Shown: piece after piece, positions 34,988-45,578 of the stretch
Numbering within the stretch: position 1 is the stretch's first letter
How the letters are laid out: each line of letters begins with the position of its first letter
NCBI GenBank assembly: GCA_022826885.1
Contig: JAJDUB010000054.1
Coordinates: forward strand, 1-61,585
Source of the DNA: Gammaproteobacteria bacterium
GTDB lineage: Bacteria > Pseudomonadota > Gammaproteobacteria > Eutrophobiales > Eutrophobiaceae
Length of the DNA stretch: 61,585 bases
Direction of reading: 5' to 3'
Translations under genes and position numbers: made by a program
Notes under the pieces: model-generated
Database searches by the model: none
Told to the model about the DNA's origin: nothing
Seen by the model: the letters and a program-made list of their open reading frames with translations, nothing else

Positions 34988-37329
34988 GAGCCAACCATCG
35001 GCGGTTGTGAGAACACCCGGATTTCAGGTAATTCGCCGGTATATTTTTCTACCTCAACCAGGCAACTGTGCGCCGAGGGTCCCTGGGCCAGTTTCGACGT
35101 ACCGGCATCGCGCGTCAGCGCATTGGGATTGCCGTGTATCTCGAGCGGCATCGGATCTGCCGGGTCCTGCGGGTCATACCAGGCCCCGGTTTCCAGTTCT
35201 ATCACGCCCGGCATCAGGTTTTCCGTGAGGATGACCCCGGCCAAACAGGCGCCCCGATCGTTAAACAGCCGGATGATGTCGCCATCCGTGATATTTCGTT
35301 TCGCCGCATCACCCGGGTTCATCCTGGCCGGCGCCCGCCCCTTGAGTTTGGCATTGCGGCTGGTGACGCCATGGTCGTACTGGCTGTGTAGCCGGGTCTT
35401 CGGCTGGTTGGAGATTAAATGCAGAGGGTAGTCCGTAGCCCGTTCAGCGCCCAGCCACTCCTGTTTGTCGTACCACCTCGGATAACCGGCGCAATCATCG
35501 TAGTTGAAGCCGGCGACCTTTTCCGAATACAGTTCGATCCTGCCGGAGGGTGTTCGTAACGGGTTTGTTTCCGGATCGGTACGGAAATTCTCCAGGATAT
35601 ATGCACGATCCGGGGTTTGTTCCTCCACCGAAATCTGGCGGCCTTGCCAGAATTCGTCAAACTCGGGTAAAGACACATCCAAGCCTGCCGCCGCTTCCCT
35701 GGTTTCGTCATACAGGTGTCTCACCCAGTCCATCTCGTCTCTTCCCTCGGTAAATTCCTGCTCCGAACCAAGCCGTTTTGCCAGACCGGCGAAGATGTCA
35801 AAGTCATTCCTCGACCGGCCGAGAGGCGGCAGGGCGCAGGGCATGGGGGCAAGATGGAAATCGTAAGGATTAATGCTGACATCATTACGTTCCAGGGGAG
35901 TGGTCGACGGAAACACGATGTCGGCATGCCGGGCGGTAGCCGTCCAGAACGGCTCGTTGACGATGATGGTTTCCGGCTTTGTCCAGGCGCGGCGCAAACG
36001 GTTCAAATCCTGGTGATGGTGGAAGGGGTTACCGCCCGCCCAGTAGATCAGCCGGATGTCCGGGTAGGTCAGGCTCTGCCCGTTATAGTCAAACCGCCCC
36101 CCTGGATTTAACAACATATCGGCAATCCTGGCCACCGGGATAAATGTTTTCACGGCATTTTCTCCCTGCGGCAACGCGGCTATCTTGAATTGCGGCAGGC
36201 GCCGGCCGGCAAAACCGATATTGTGGACGGAACCGTAACCATAGGCGACACCGGCGCCGGGCAGGCCCACGTAACCCAGCAGGGCGCTCAATAAAGTCGC
36301 CATCCAGTAAGACTGTTCACCGAACTCGCTGCGCTGCAATGACCAGCTTATGCCGATCAGGCAACGTTGGGCAGCCATTTGTTTTGCGGTTTCCTCGATA
36401 CTTTCCGCCGGTATCCCGGCCAGTTGCGCTGCCCACCGGGCATCTTTGGCGATGCCGTCCTCTTCGCCCATCAGGTAGGGGAGAAAGCGCTCAAGCCCCG
36501 TGCAGTACGTGTCGAGAAAATGACGGTCATGGAGGTTGTTCACCACCAGGGTATGGGCCATCCCCAGCATGACGGCAACGTCGCTGTTCGGGCGGCACGG
36601 CCACCACTCAGCGTCGAGGTAATCCGCCATGTCGTCCTTTACCGGGCTGACGTTCACGAACCTGACCCCGGCCTGTTTCAGATCCTGCAACTGGTCCCTG
36701 GCTGTGTGCGCGCCCAGGCCGCCGGCCATGATCTGGGTATTCTTCATGGCGATGCCGCCGAAACACACGACCAGCCTGGTGTGTTTTGCGATATCCTCAA
36801 CGGTGGGCGCCTGCATCATCAGGTCATAAAAATTCATCCCCACCACGTGGGTCATGATGACTTCGGCCGCTGCTACGGAGTAACTGTTAACGGAACGGGT
36901 ATAGCCGCCGACCGTGTTGAGAAAACGGTGCACCTGGCTGTTGGCATGGTGAAAACGGCCGGCGCTGGCCCAGCCGTAGGATCCGCCGTATATCGATTCA
37001 TTGCCGAACTCGTGCCTGACCCGTTGCAGGGCATCGGCTGCCACGTCCAGCGCCGTATCCCATGACACCGGGACAAACGGTTCAATGCCGCGTTGCGCGC
37101 CGTCGCTGTCGTGGCGTTTTTCCAGGTACCCCTGCCTGATCATCGGTTGGAGAACGCGGACGTTCTCATCCTGGGCATTCAGAAGCGACTGGCCGATAGG
37201 CGTGGGGTCCGGGTCGGTGGTATAGGGGTGGATCGCCACCAGTCTGCCGTCGGCAATCTCGGCCAGGTAATTCCCCCAGTGGGAAGTTACCGGGACCAGT
37301 TTATGCAGTTGTTCAGCTTGTGCGTGCAT
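34984..37329 (-). CDS. Molybdopterin-dependent oxidoreductase, BisC/TorA-type
   Basis: The 781 aa molybdoenzyme belongs to the DMSO-reductase family. The molybdenum ligand is serine, S151 in RSVNSYSVAAAEV, as in biotin-, methionine- and TMAO-N/S-oxide reductases. The block YGGSYGWASAGRFHHA precedes it. No twin-arginine signal and no N-terminal Fe-S Cys motif are present, so it is probably cytoplasmic like BisC. It likely reduces an S- or N-oxide, or works in reverse as an oxidase. It requires a bis-MGD cofactor, whose biosynthesis genes are not in the window. The downstream thiolase overlaps it by 4 nt. Confidence 0.9.
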   Translation of the reverse strand: MHAQAEQLHKLVPVTSHWGNYLAEIADGRLVAIHPYTTDPDPTPIGQSLLNAQDENVRVLQPMIRQGYLEKRHDSDGAQRGIEPFVPVSWDTALDVAADALQRVRHEFGNESIYGGSYGWASAGRFHHANSQVHRFLNTVGGYTRSVNSYSVAAAEVIMTHVVGMNFYDLMMQAPTVEDIAKHTRLVVCFGGIAMKNTQIMAGGLGAHTARDQLQDLKQAGVRFVNVSPVKDDMADYLDAEWWPCRPNSDVAVMLGMAHTLVVNNLHDRHFLDTYCTGLERFLPYLMGEEDGIAKDARWAAQLAGIPAESIEETAKQMAAQRCLIGISWSLQRSEFGEQSYWMATLLSALLGYVGLPGAGVAYGYGSVHNIGFAGRRLPQFKIAALPQGENAVKTFIPVARIADMLLNPGGRFDYNGQSLTYPDIRLIYWAGGNPFHHHQDLNRLRRAWTKPETIIVNEPFWTATARHADIVFPSTTPLERNDVSINPYDFHLAPMPCALPPLGRSRNDFDIFAGLAKRLGSEQEFTEGRDEMDWVRHLYDETREAAAGLDVSLPEFDEFWQGRQISVEEQTPDRAYILENFRTDPETNPLRTPSGRIELYSEKVAGFNYDDCAGYPRWYDKQEWLGAERATDYPLHLISNQPKTRLHSQYDHGVTSRNAKLKGRAPARMNPGDAAKRNITDGDIIRLFNDRGACLAGVILTENLMPGVIELETGAWYDPQDPADPMPLEIHGNPNALTRDAGTSKLAQGPSAHSCLVEVEKYTGELPEIRVFSQPPMVGS

Positions 37330-37401
37330 GTACGTTTCCCGTCATCAGGATAGCCAAATTACTATACACATGTTGATTGACAAGTTCTAATCATGCCGGC
37401 A

Positions 37402-38667
37402 TTAAAACCTATCCACCGAATAAGGGGCTATGTCCACTTCCGGCGAGCGCCCCATGATGGTGTCCGCCAGGGTCCGGCCCGATGCGGCTGCCGTGGTCCA
37501 GCCCAGGTGGCCGTGGCCGGTATTCAGGAACAGTCCCTCAACCGGGGTTGTTCCGAGAATGGGTACGCCGTCGCAGCTCATCGGCCGTAAACCTGCCCAG
37601 GGATTGAGCGCATCCCGGTCCATGATCTCTGCAAATTCAGGAAAAATGGCCTCCACAAGCCCGACCAGGTTTGCCGTCCGCTCGGCAGGAACAGTCTTGT
37701 CGAACCCTGTGAACTCCGCAGTGCCGGCTACCCGCAAGACTTCTCCCCCCAGGGGATTGGCCACCGCGTGCAGATTCATGTCGCCTATCAGGTAGCGCGG
37801 CCTGTTGGTCCAGCCTTCCATGGGAATCGTCAGGGAATAACCTTTGACCGGGTAGACGGGAAGCCGGATGCCCAGCGGGGCCGTAAGCTTCGGACTGTAA
37901 GGACCGGCCGCGACGATAACCGTATCCGTCTTCAGCATTTCGCCGTCTGCCAGTTCGACGTTGAATGATCCGTTGCGCCGGATTATTTTCGCAACATTGA
38001 CGTTGTAACGAAATTGTACATTCCTGTTTTGCAGTATTTCAGCGAGGTTCCTGCAGAAAATATGGCAGTCACCGGCTTCGTCATCCGGAAAGAGTATTCC
38101 TCCTGTGAGCCTGTCCTCAACCCGTTGCAGGGAAGGTTCCAGGACGACCAACTCATGAGTATCCAGTATCCTGTGCTCCACGCCACACTCTTCGTCCAGG
38201 AATCTGTAATGCGCAAGAGCGCTGTCCATGGAAGCCCGCTCGCGGTAGATTAGTAATGTACCCGTATCGGCAAGCCTGTACCGGATTCCGGTCTCTTCCC
38301 GAATCTGTTTCATGAGATCGAGAGAGTACATGGCCAGAACGGAATTACGTTTGATGTTGCGGATAAATCGATCTTTACGTGACTCCCGTAAAAACCGGAT
38401 GCCCCACGACATCATCCCGGGGATGGCAGTCAGCCGCAACAGTATGGGCGAGTCTTTCCTGCCCAGGGATCGCAGCAACACCTTGTGGATTCCCGGCTCA
38501 TTCCACGGTTCGACAATGCTTGCAGTCAGACCGCCGCCGTTGCCGAAACTGGTTTCCAGGCCGGCGCCGTGACTCCGTTCCAGAACTGTGACATCAGCTC
38601 CGTATTGCTGCATGTAGTAAGCGGTCGTGACTCCGGTCACGCCGCCGCCGATTATGATTACGCGCAT
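37402..38667 (-). CDS. dadA: D-amino-acid dehydrogenase (DadA-like), second copy
   Basis: The 421 aa flavoprotein is similar along its whole length to the product of 24979-26244. It has the same fold start (VIIIGGGVTGVTTAYYMQQY), the same SFGNGGGLTASIVEPWNEPG and NTGHGHLGWTTAAASGRTLAD, and the same tail YSVDRF. It oxidises D-amino acids with electrons passed to the respiratory chain. It stands alone, with a 72-nt gap to the molybdoenzyme gene downstream of it and divergent from nothing close, so it likely has its own promoter. Two DadA-type genes in 14 kb, each near other D-amino-acid or amide enzymes, point to D-amino-acid catabolism. Confidence 0.9.
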   Translation of the reverse strand: MRVIIIGGGVTGVTTAYYMQQYGADVTVLERSHGAGLETSFGNGGGLTASIVEPWNEPGIHKVLLRSLGRKDSPILLRLTAIPGMMSWGIRFLRESRKDRFIRNIKRNSVLAMYSLDLMKQIREETGIRYRLADTGTLLIYRERASMDSALAHYRFLDEECGVEHRILDTHELVVLEPSLQRVEDRLTGGILFPDDEAGDCHIFCRNLAEILQNRNVQFRYNVNVAKIIRRNGSFNVELADGEMLKTDTVIVAAGPYSPKLTAPLGIRLPVYPVKGYSLTIPMEGWTNRPRYLIGDMNLHAVANPLGGEVLRVAGTAEFTGFDKTVPAERTANLVGLVEAIFPEFAEIMDRDALNPWAGLRPMSCDGVPILGTTPVEGLFLNTGHGHLGWTTAAASGRTLADTIMGRSPEVDIAPYSVDRF

Positions 38668-38727
38668 GGGTCGGTAAATTGTACGAGACTGTTTGTTGAT
38701 TTCCCCATTATTATGATTTGTACGCCG

Positions 38728-39582
38728 TTACGTTACCAATTCTATTTTCCAGTCAGCGACGGCCCAGTCCAGGATGTCCCGCTTGCCGGCTTGCGCAAGT
38801 TTCGCATCAGGCGTCTGTCCCAGGAAACGTAACGCGCGCAGCAGCACTGTTTCGGGAGAAACCCCGGCCAGCACGTCCGTTGCGCCGTCCTGCTTGCTGA
38901 TTTTCCTGCCTCTGCCATCTACCGCAAGCGGGTGGTGCGCATAGACCGGGGTAGGGAGATTGAGGGTGGATTGCAGGTAAACCTGGTTGAAAGTGGTATC
39001 GAGCAGGTCCGCGCCGCGTACCACGTGGGTGATATGCTGCGCAGCATCGTCTATCACGACTGCCAGGTTGTAGGCAATCAGCCCGTCCGAGCGGCGCAGG
39101 ATGAAATCTCCCGTCAGCTCGTTCAACCTGCCTGTCAGCCGCCCCTGGATTACATCCGTGAAAAGGATGGGGCTGTCCGGTATTTTTACCCGCAAGGCAT
39201 AAGGTTTTCCGGCTGTTTCCGTACGCGCCCTGCACGTGCCCGGGTATGGTCTGCCTTTAGTGATGCGCCTGGGGCACCAGCAGCGGTACAACATGTCTCC
39301 GTCTGACAGTTGTGCCAATGCCTGCTCATAAAGTTCCATGCGCCGGCTCTGGTAAACGATATCGCCATCCCATTCCAGCCCGAGGATTTCCAGGGTATCG
39401 ATGATCTTCCTGTCAGATCCGGCCCGCACCCGCGGCGTGTCGATATCATCGATCCTCAACAGCCATTTACCGCCGTTATGGCGGGCGTCAAGATAACTTG
39501 CCAGCGCCGCAACAATGGACCCGAAATGGAGCGGGCCGCTGGGAGTCGGGGCAAAGCGGCCTATGTAGTTTTGGCTACCCAT
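38728..39582 (-). CDS. gluQ: Glutamyl-queuosine tRNA(Asp) synthetase
   Basis: The 284 aa protein is the short GluRS paralogue GluQRS, which attaches glutamate to queuosine in the anticodon wobble position of tRNA-Asp. It has the HIGH-like motif APTPSGPLHFGS, the zinc-binding cysteines of YRCWCPRRITKG with TCRAR, and the KMSKS equivalent KISKQDG. It lacks the anticodon-binding domain of true GluRS. I chose the ATG at 39582 (MGSQNYIGRFAPTPSG) since the longer frame has no homologous N-terminus. It is divergent from the endonuclease III-like gene, 21 nt away. Confidence 0.95.
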   Translation of the reverse strand: MGSQNYIGRFAPTPSGPLHFGSIVAALASYLDARHNGGKWLLRIDDIDTPRVRAGSDRKIIDTLEILGLEWDGDIVYQSRRMELYEQALAQLSDGDMLYRCWCPRRITKGRPYPGTCRARTETAGKPYALRVKIPDSPILFTDVIQGRLTGRLNELTGDFILRRSDGLIAYNLAVVIDDAAQHITHVVRGADLLDTTFNQVYLQSTLNLPTPVYAHHPLAVDGRGRKISKQDGATDVLAGVSPETVLLRALRFLGQTPDAKLAQAGKRDILDWAVADWKIELVT

Positions 39583-39603
39583 GTTATCGTGAAAATATAA
39601 CAA

Positions 39604-40194
39604 ATGAACCGCTGCGACAAATTGACCGAACTGTACGATCGTCTGCTGGACGCTTACGGTCCGCAACACTGGTGGCCGGCGGAATCCGCATTCGAGGTGA
39701 TCGTCGGCGCCGTGCTGACCCAGAACACCAGTTGGAAGAACGTCGAAAAGGCGATCGCCAGGTTGAAAGCGACAGGCAATCTTGACCTGGATCATATCGT
39801 TGCGTTGTCACAGGATGACCTGGCCGGGTTGATCAGGTCTTCCGGTTTCTTCAACGTAAAGGCAAAACGCCTGAAGAACCTGTGCGAATGGTTGCAGTTA
39901 CAGGGAGGGCTGGACGAGCTGGCAGGATGGCGTACCGGCAAACTCAGGCAGTCCCTGCTGGAAATCAACGGTATTGGCCCGGAAACGGCGGATGATATCC
40001 TGCTCTATGCTTTTCAACGCCCGGTATTCGTGATTGATAGCTACACCCGGCGGTTGTTAGGAAAGCTGGGACTGATTCAAGGCACGGAGGATTATGAAAC
40101 CCTGAGGCAAATGTTTGAATCCTGCCTGCCCCCTGATCACAGGCTGTATAATGAGTACCACGCGCTGATCGTCAGGCATGCCAAGGAAAAGTGA
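39604..40194 (+). CDS. HhH-GPD (endonuclease III-like) DNA glycosylase, no Fe-S cluster
   Basis: The 196 aa protein has the helix-hairpin-helix LEINGIGPETADDILLYAF and the catalytic Asp D145 in VFVIDSYTRR. Where endonuclease III has its catalytic Lys the sequence has Glu (E127 in GPETAD), and the C-terminal 4Fe-4S cysteine loop is missing; the protein ends HALIVRHAKEK. It therefore belongs to the smaller endonuclease III-related group that may act as a monofunctional glycosylase. The base specificity is not readable. It is transcribed divergently from gluQ. Confidence 0.85.
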   Translation: MNRCDKLTELYDRLLDAYGPQHWWPAESAFEVIVGAVLTQNTSWKNVEKAIARLKATGNLDLDHIVALSQDDLAGLIRSSGFFNVKAKRLKNLCEWLQLQGGLDELAGWRTGKLRQSLLEINGIGPETADDILLYAFQRPVFVIDSYTRRLLGKLGLIQGTEDYETLRQMFESCLPPDHRLYNEYHALIVRHAKEK

Positions 40195-40285
40195 ACTCAC
40201 GACAACCAGTGCCGGCATTGCGCAGCAGAAGCGCTAATCCGGTTACAACCATGACGCTGGACGGCGTCGACGTCGCCGTTACGGA

Positions 40286-42112
40286 CTAGGAAAGTCCTAG
40301 CCGTTCCAGGGTTTTCGGAGCGGGCACGCCGCTCTCATTCCAGCCGCGCAGTTCATAATATTTCGGCAGCATCTCGTCCAATCGGCATACATGGCCCTTG
40401 CCGACGCCGCTCGGCGCCGGTTCCGTCAGGATCCTGGGCGGCAGGGTATCGTCCTTGCCGGTCAAACCGGCAGCCAGGTTGAACTGACGTTCCAGGTTCC
40501 AGATGCGTTCCCCGGTCTGCTGCAGACGCTTCAGGTCCCAGTCCCCGGTACAGGCGGCATTGATATGGTCTGCGACCATCCCCTGTGAAAAACCGGCGAA
40601 ACCCGAGAACAGGCATAACCCGCTGGAATCGACCGCAGCGATATAGTCCTGGGATTCCTTGACCACCTGCGCCTTGCCGGCGGTTTCCAGGGTCGTGAAA
40701 TCATCCTCGAAAGGGCTGGCCCGCAGGTGGCACGCGCCCCGGTTGCTGGTGGCATATCCCAGGCCCATGCCCTGCATGCCGCGTCCGTCATAGGCGGCGA
40801 ATTCCTGGCCCTTGACCGACATGGAAAGTTCGGGATGGCCGTACTTCTCGCACAATAGCTTCGATCCCATGCCCACGTCCCGTCCGAACCCTTCTCCCCT
40901 GGCAACGGCCTCCGTCATTGCGCAGAAGGCCTCGGCGGAACCGAATTCCAGCTTGATGCCGCCGGTCACCGATTCATCTATCGCGCCGATATCGAACAGT
41001 TCCATCGCCGCAGATATGGAACCACCCAGGGAAATGGGGTCCATACCGTATTCGTTGCACAGGAAACCGCAATAGGTGGCGGCGTCGATGTCGGCTACCC
41101 CCGCGGCGGAACCCAGGGCATAGGCCGTTTCGTATTCGAGGCCGCCGGACGCGCCGTGATACTGCGGTTTGTCCTTAACGGTAAAATGTTCCGGGTCGAT
41201 ATGGCAGACACGCCCGCAGCCGATGGTGCAGCCGAAACAGGCGCTGTTGGCAACGAGGTTGACGTGGCCGTTCTCCTTGGGGGTCTGCATCGCGCCCAGG
41301 TTTATCTTGTCGGCGCCCTCGAACTGGACTTCACGGAAATTCCGGGTGGGTAGTGACCCGTAGACATTGGTGGTGTCCATCATGGCGATGGTGCCCTGCC
41401 CGGTCAGTCCCTTGCGTCCGGCGTCTTCCCGCATGGCCTGTGCCGTGCTCTGCGCAACCCGCATGAAAGCTTCCGGGTTCGCCACGCTGAGCCCTTTGGT
41501 GCCTCTAACGGCAATGGATTTCAGGTGTTTCGACGCCATTACCGCGCCCACGCCGGAGCGGCCTGCGGCCCGGTGCATGTCGTTGACCACGCACGCGAAC
41601 CGGCAACCGTGTTCGGCGCTGGGTCCGACCGAGGCCAGGTGGATCAGCGGGTCCTGGTGAGTGTGCTTGATGATCTCTTCCGTTTCCCAAACGGTCCTGC
41701 CCCACAAGTGTCCTGCAGGCAGCAGGCGGGCGTTCTCGTTTTCGATATGGAGGTAGACTGGCTCCGGCGCCCTGCCTTCCAGGATCAGCAGGTCGTAGCC
41801 GGCCAGTTTCAGTTCGGCGCCGAATTGGCCGCCGGAATTGGAGCAGGCGATGGCATTGGTCAACGCGCCCTTGGTGATGACCGAAAAGCGCCCGCCGGTG
41901 GAGGCCATGGTGCCGGTCAACGGCCCGGTGGCGAAGATTACTTTATTTTCAGGAGACAACGGGTCGACCGCGGGGTCGATCTCTTCAAACAGGTATTTTG
42001 TCCCAAGTCCTCGCTGCCCGAGGTAGGATTGCGCCCACTCTTCGTTCAAAGGTTCGACGGTGCAGTTCAGTTTGGTCAGGTTGACTCGTAATATCTGGTG
42101 TTGCCAGCTCAT
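40286..42112 (-). CDS. Aldehyde:ferredoxin oxidoreductase (tungstopterin family)
   Basis: The 608 aa AOR-family protein has the N-terminal block YLGQRGLGTKYLFEEIDP and GPLTGTMASTGGRFSVITKG. The cluster region ACFGCTIGCGRVCH lies near residues 290-304, with a further cysteine in GLCLFSGF that completes the 4Fe-4S ligands. Such enzymes oxidise aldehydes to acids with ferredoxin using a tungsten (or molybdenum) bis-pterin. A ribosome binding site GGAGAGAAC precedes the ATG. There is no ferredoxin partner gene next to it. AOR is mostly known from anaerobes, so its presence next to aerobic functions is unusual but known in some proteobacteria. Confidence 0.9.
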   Translation of the reverse strand: MSWQHQILRVNLTKLNCTVEPLNEEWAQSYLGQRGLGTKYLFEEIDPAVDPLSPENKVIFATGPLTGTMASTGGRFSVITKGALTNAIACSNSGGQFGAELKLAGYDLLILEGRAPEPVYLHIENENARLLPAGHLWGRTVWETEEIIKHTHQDPLIHLASVGPSAEHGCRFACVVNDMHRAAGRSGVGAVMASKHLKSIAVRGTKGLSVANPEAFMRVAQSTAQAMREDAGRKGLTGQGTIAMMDTTNVYGSLPTRNFREVQFEGADKINLGAMQTPKENGHVNLVANSACFGCTIGCGRVCHIDPEHFTVKDKPQYHGASGGLEYETAYALGSAAGVADIDAATYCGFLCNEYGMDPISLGGSISAAMELFDIGAIDESVTGGIKLEFGSAEAFCAMTEAVARGEGFGRDVGMGSKLLCEKYGHPELSMSVKGQEFAAYDGRGMQGMGLGYATSNRGACHLRASPFEDDFTTLETAGKAQVVKESQDYIAAVDSSGLCLFSGFAGFSQGMVADHINAACTGDWDLKRLQQTGERIWNLERQFNLAAGLTGKDDTLPPRILTEPAPSGVGKGHVCRLDEMLPKYYELRGWNESGVPAPKTLERLGLS

Positions 42113-42279
42113 GTTGTTCTCTCCGTTACAATATCCGATAACCCGCGCAGGCGTTTCAATGCGGAATGCAGGTACCTGGGCAGGGCAATAGCCCGCTCGC
42201 TGGTATTGTCCTCCACCAGCTTCGATGGTTCAAGATCTTCTTCATGTTGGCGCCGCAATCCGTTAAACTGCCCGCCGGT

Positions 42280-43383
42280 ATGATTATGCGCTATCGGCAC
42301 TTCTGCATTGTTCCGGTCCTGGCACTGGCGGCCCTGCTCTCCGGCTGCCAGTCGGCGTTCGGCCCGCAGGCCCTGGAACGCACCCATCCCGCCTATAACG
42401 AAGCGATCATTTCCTCCATCAATGAGCAGATGCTGCTGAACCTGGTGCGGATGCGGTATCGGGATGTCACCTTTTTCCTGGAAGTAAGCAGCGTGACCGC
42501 CAGTATGTCTCTGGGCGCCAACGCAGGGGTAAACGCCGACGTGAATTTCGGCGGCGGCGATTCCGTGAGCCCCAGCGCGGGGGTCGCCTATTCCGACAAG
42601 CCGACAATTTCCTACACACCTCTGCAGGGTGAAGACCTGTTGAACAGTATCCTCAGGCACCTGGAACTGGACCCCATATTTGTGCTGACACAATCAGGCT
42701 GGAATATCAGCCGGGTGTTCGGGCTGTGTTTCGAGAGAATCAACAATCTTTACAACGCGCCCAACGCATCCGGACCTACACCGGAACTGGAGCCCGCCTA
42801 TGAGAAATTCGGACAATTAATGGATGCGCTGCATGTGTTACAAAAAGCCCAACTCATAGAAATCGGCAAAAGGGAGAGAGAGGGCGAAGAAGAGGAACAG
42901 GACATTGTAATCAAGCTGATTACGGACAACGACAGGCACAGGTATGAAATCGACCGGGTGTATGACCTGCTGGAAATCGACAGGAGCGAGGATGAATTCA
43001 CCCTGAATACGGATTTTCTGGATATGAGCAATAAGCAATGGACCGTGCGTCCCCGTTCCATCTCCGGACTGCTTTATTACCTGTCGCACAATGTCGAGGC
43101 GCCGACGCGTCACCGGGGCGTGCTGGTAACGGTCACCATGCGCAGGAGCGGAGGACCCTTCGACTGGGGCGATACCCCCGCAGGGCGCCTGTTCAAGGTC
43201 AGGACCGGCGAGGAGCAGCCGGAGAATGCTTATGTCGCCACCCGTTACCGGGGCAACTGGTTTTATATAGAGGACACAGACCTGGAATCCAAATCCACGT
43301 TCATGCTGTTGCGCCAGTTGTTTGACCTGCAGGCAGGCCGGACAGAACCCCAGGTGCCGGCGCTGACCCTGCCGGTGCGGTAA
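42280..43383 (+). CDS. Uncharacterised lipoprotein
   Basis: The 367 aa protein has a lipoprotein signal (HFCIVPVLALAALLSGC, lipobox LSGC). I do not recognise the family. Visible features are a conserved-looking start NEAIISSINEQMLLNLVRMRYRDV, a Gly/Ser-rich segment (GANAGVNADVNFGGGDSVSP), a charged loop KREREGEEEEQD, and a C-terminal segment of beta character (GVLVTVTMRRS and ATRYRGNWFYIED). The start ATG at 42280 is preferred because the longer frame places the signal peptide internally. It is divergent from the aldehyde oxidoreductase gene and precedes the atp operon, from which it is separated by a promoter. Confidence 0.7.
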   Translation: MIMRYRHFCIVPVLALAALLSGCQSAFGPQALERTHPAYNEAIISSINEQMLLNLVRMRYRDVTFFLEVSSVTASMSLGANAGVNADVNFGGGDSVSPSAGVAYSDKPTISYTPLQGEDLLNSILRHLELDPIFVLTQSGWNISRVFGLCFERINNLYNAPNASGPTPELEPAYEKFGQLMDALHVLQKAQLIEIGKREREGEEEEQDIVIKLITDNDRHRYEIDRVYDLLEIDRSEDEFTLNTDFLDMSNKQWTVRPRSISGLLYYLSHNVEAPTRHRGVLVTVTMRRSGGPFDWGDTPAGRLFKVRTGEEQPENAYVATRYRGNWFYIEDTDLESKSTFMLLRQLFDLQAGRTEPQVPALTLPVR

Positions 43384-43402
43384 CATTTGTGCAACGCAAC
43401 GT

Positions 43403-43431
43403 TTGAATTAATCTGACAAGTTATTTATAAT
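43403..43431 (+). promoter_or_regulatory. Sigma70 promoter of the atp operon
   Basis: A -35 hexamer TTGAAT (43403-43408) and a -10 hexamer TATAAT (43426-43431) are separated by exactly 17 nt. It lies after the lipoprotein stop and about 95 nt before the AtpI GTG start. The spacing and the perfect -10 make this the best promoter visible in the window. Confidence 0.75.
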
Positions 43432-43524
43432 CCCGCAACTCTGCCCGTTCCCGTGGAGAAAAATCAACGACTGAACGGTCAGATCCCACAACTGAACACA
43501 TCTTGCACACAGGAGTTGTACCTG

Positions 43525-45092
<1,568 letters not shown>

Positions 45093-45097
45093 ACTGA

Positions 45098-45568
45098 ATG
45101 AATATTAACCTGACACTGATCGGCCAGGCGATTTCATTATTCATTTTCGTCTGGTTCTGTATGAAATACATCTGGCCGCCGATCATCAATGCCCTGCAGG
45201 AGCGCGAGAAACGCATTGCCGACGGACTTGCAGCCGCCGACGCAGGACAGGACAAGCTGGTCGAGGCTGACCGGCGCCTGGTGGAACTGGTGGACGAGGG
45301 CAAGCAGAAAGCCAACGAGATCATCGTCCAGGCGCAAAAACGCGGGGACGAGATCCTGGAAGAGGCGAAACACGCGGCCCGGGTGGAGGGTGATCGTCTT
45401 ATTGAAGCGGCCCAAGCGGAAATCGAACGGGAACGCACCCAGGCCAGGGACGAGTTAAGGCAGGAGGTGGCGGTGCTCGCATTGGCCGGCGCCGAACGGA
45501 TCCTCATGCGCGAAGTCGACAGGAATGCCCATGACGAAATTCTGGCCGGGATAAGCGCCGAATTATAA
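45098..45568 (+). CDS. atpF: ATP synthase Fo subunit b
   Basis: The 156 aa protein has one N-terminal membrane helix (LIGQAISLFIFVWFCMKYIW) and a long charged helix that dimerises as the peripheral stator stalk. Length and character match gammaproteobacterial subunit b. It starts 5 nt after atpE and ends 10 nt before atpH. Alanine- and acid-rich coiled-coil residues fill positions 40-140. Confidence 0.97.
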   Translation: MNINLTLIGQAISLFIFVWFCMKYIWPPIINALQEREKRIADGLAAADAGQDKLVEADRRLVELVDEGKQKANEIIVQAQKRGDEILEEAKHAARVEGDRLIEAAQAEIERERTQARDELRQEVAVLALAGAERILMREVDRNAHDEILAGISAEL

Positions 45569-45578
45569 GCTCCGCAAA

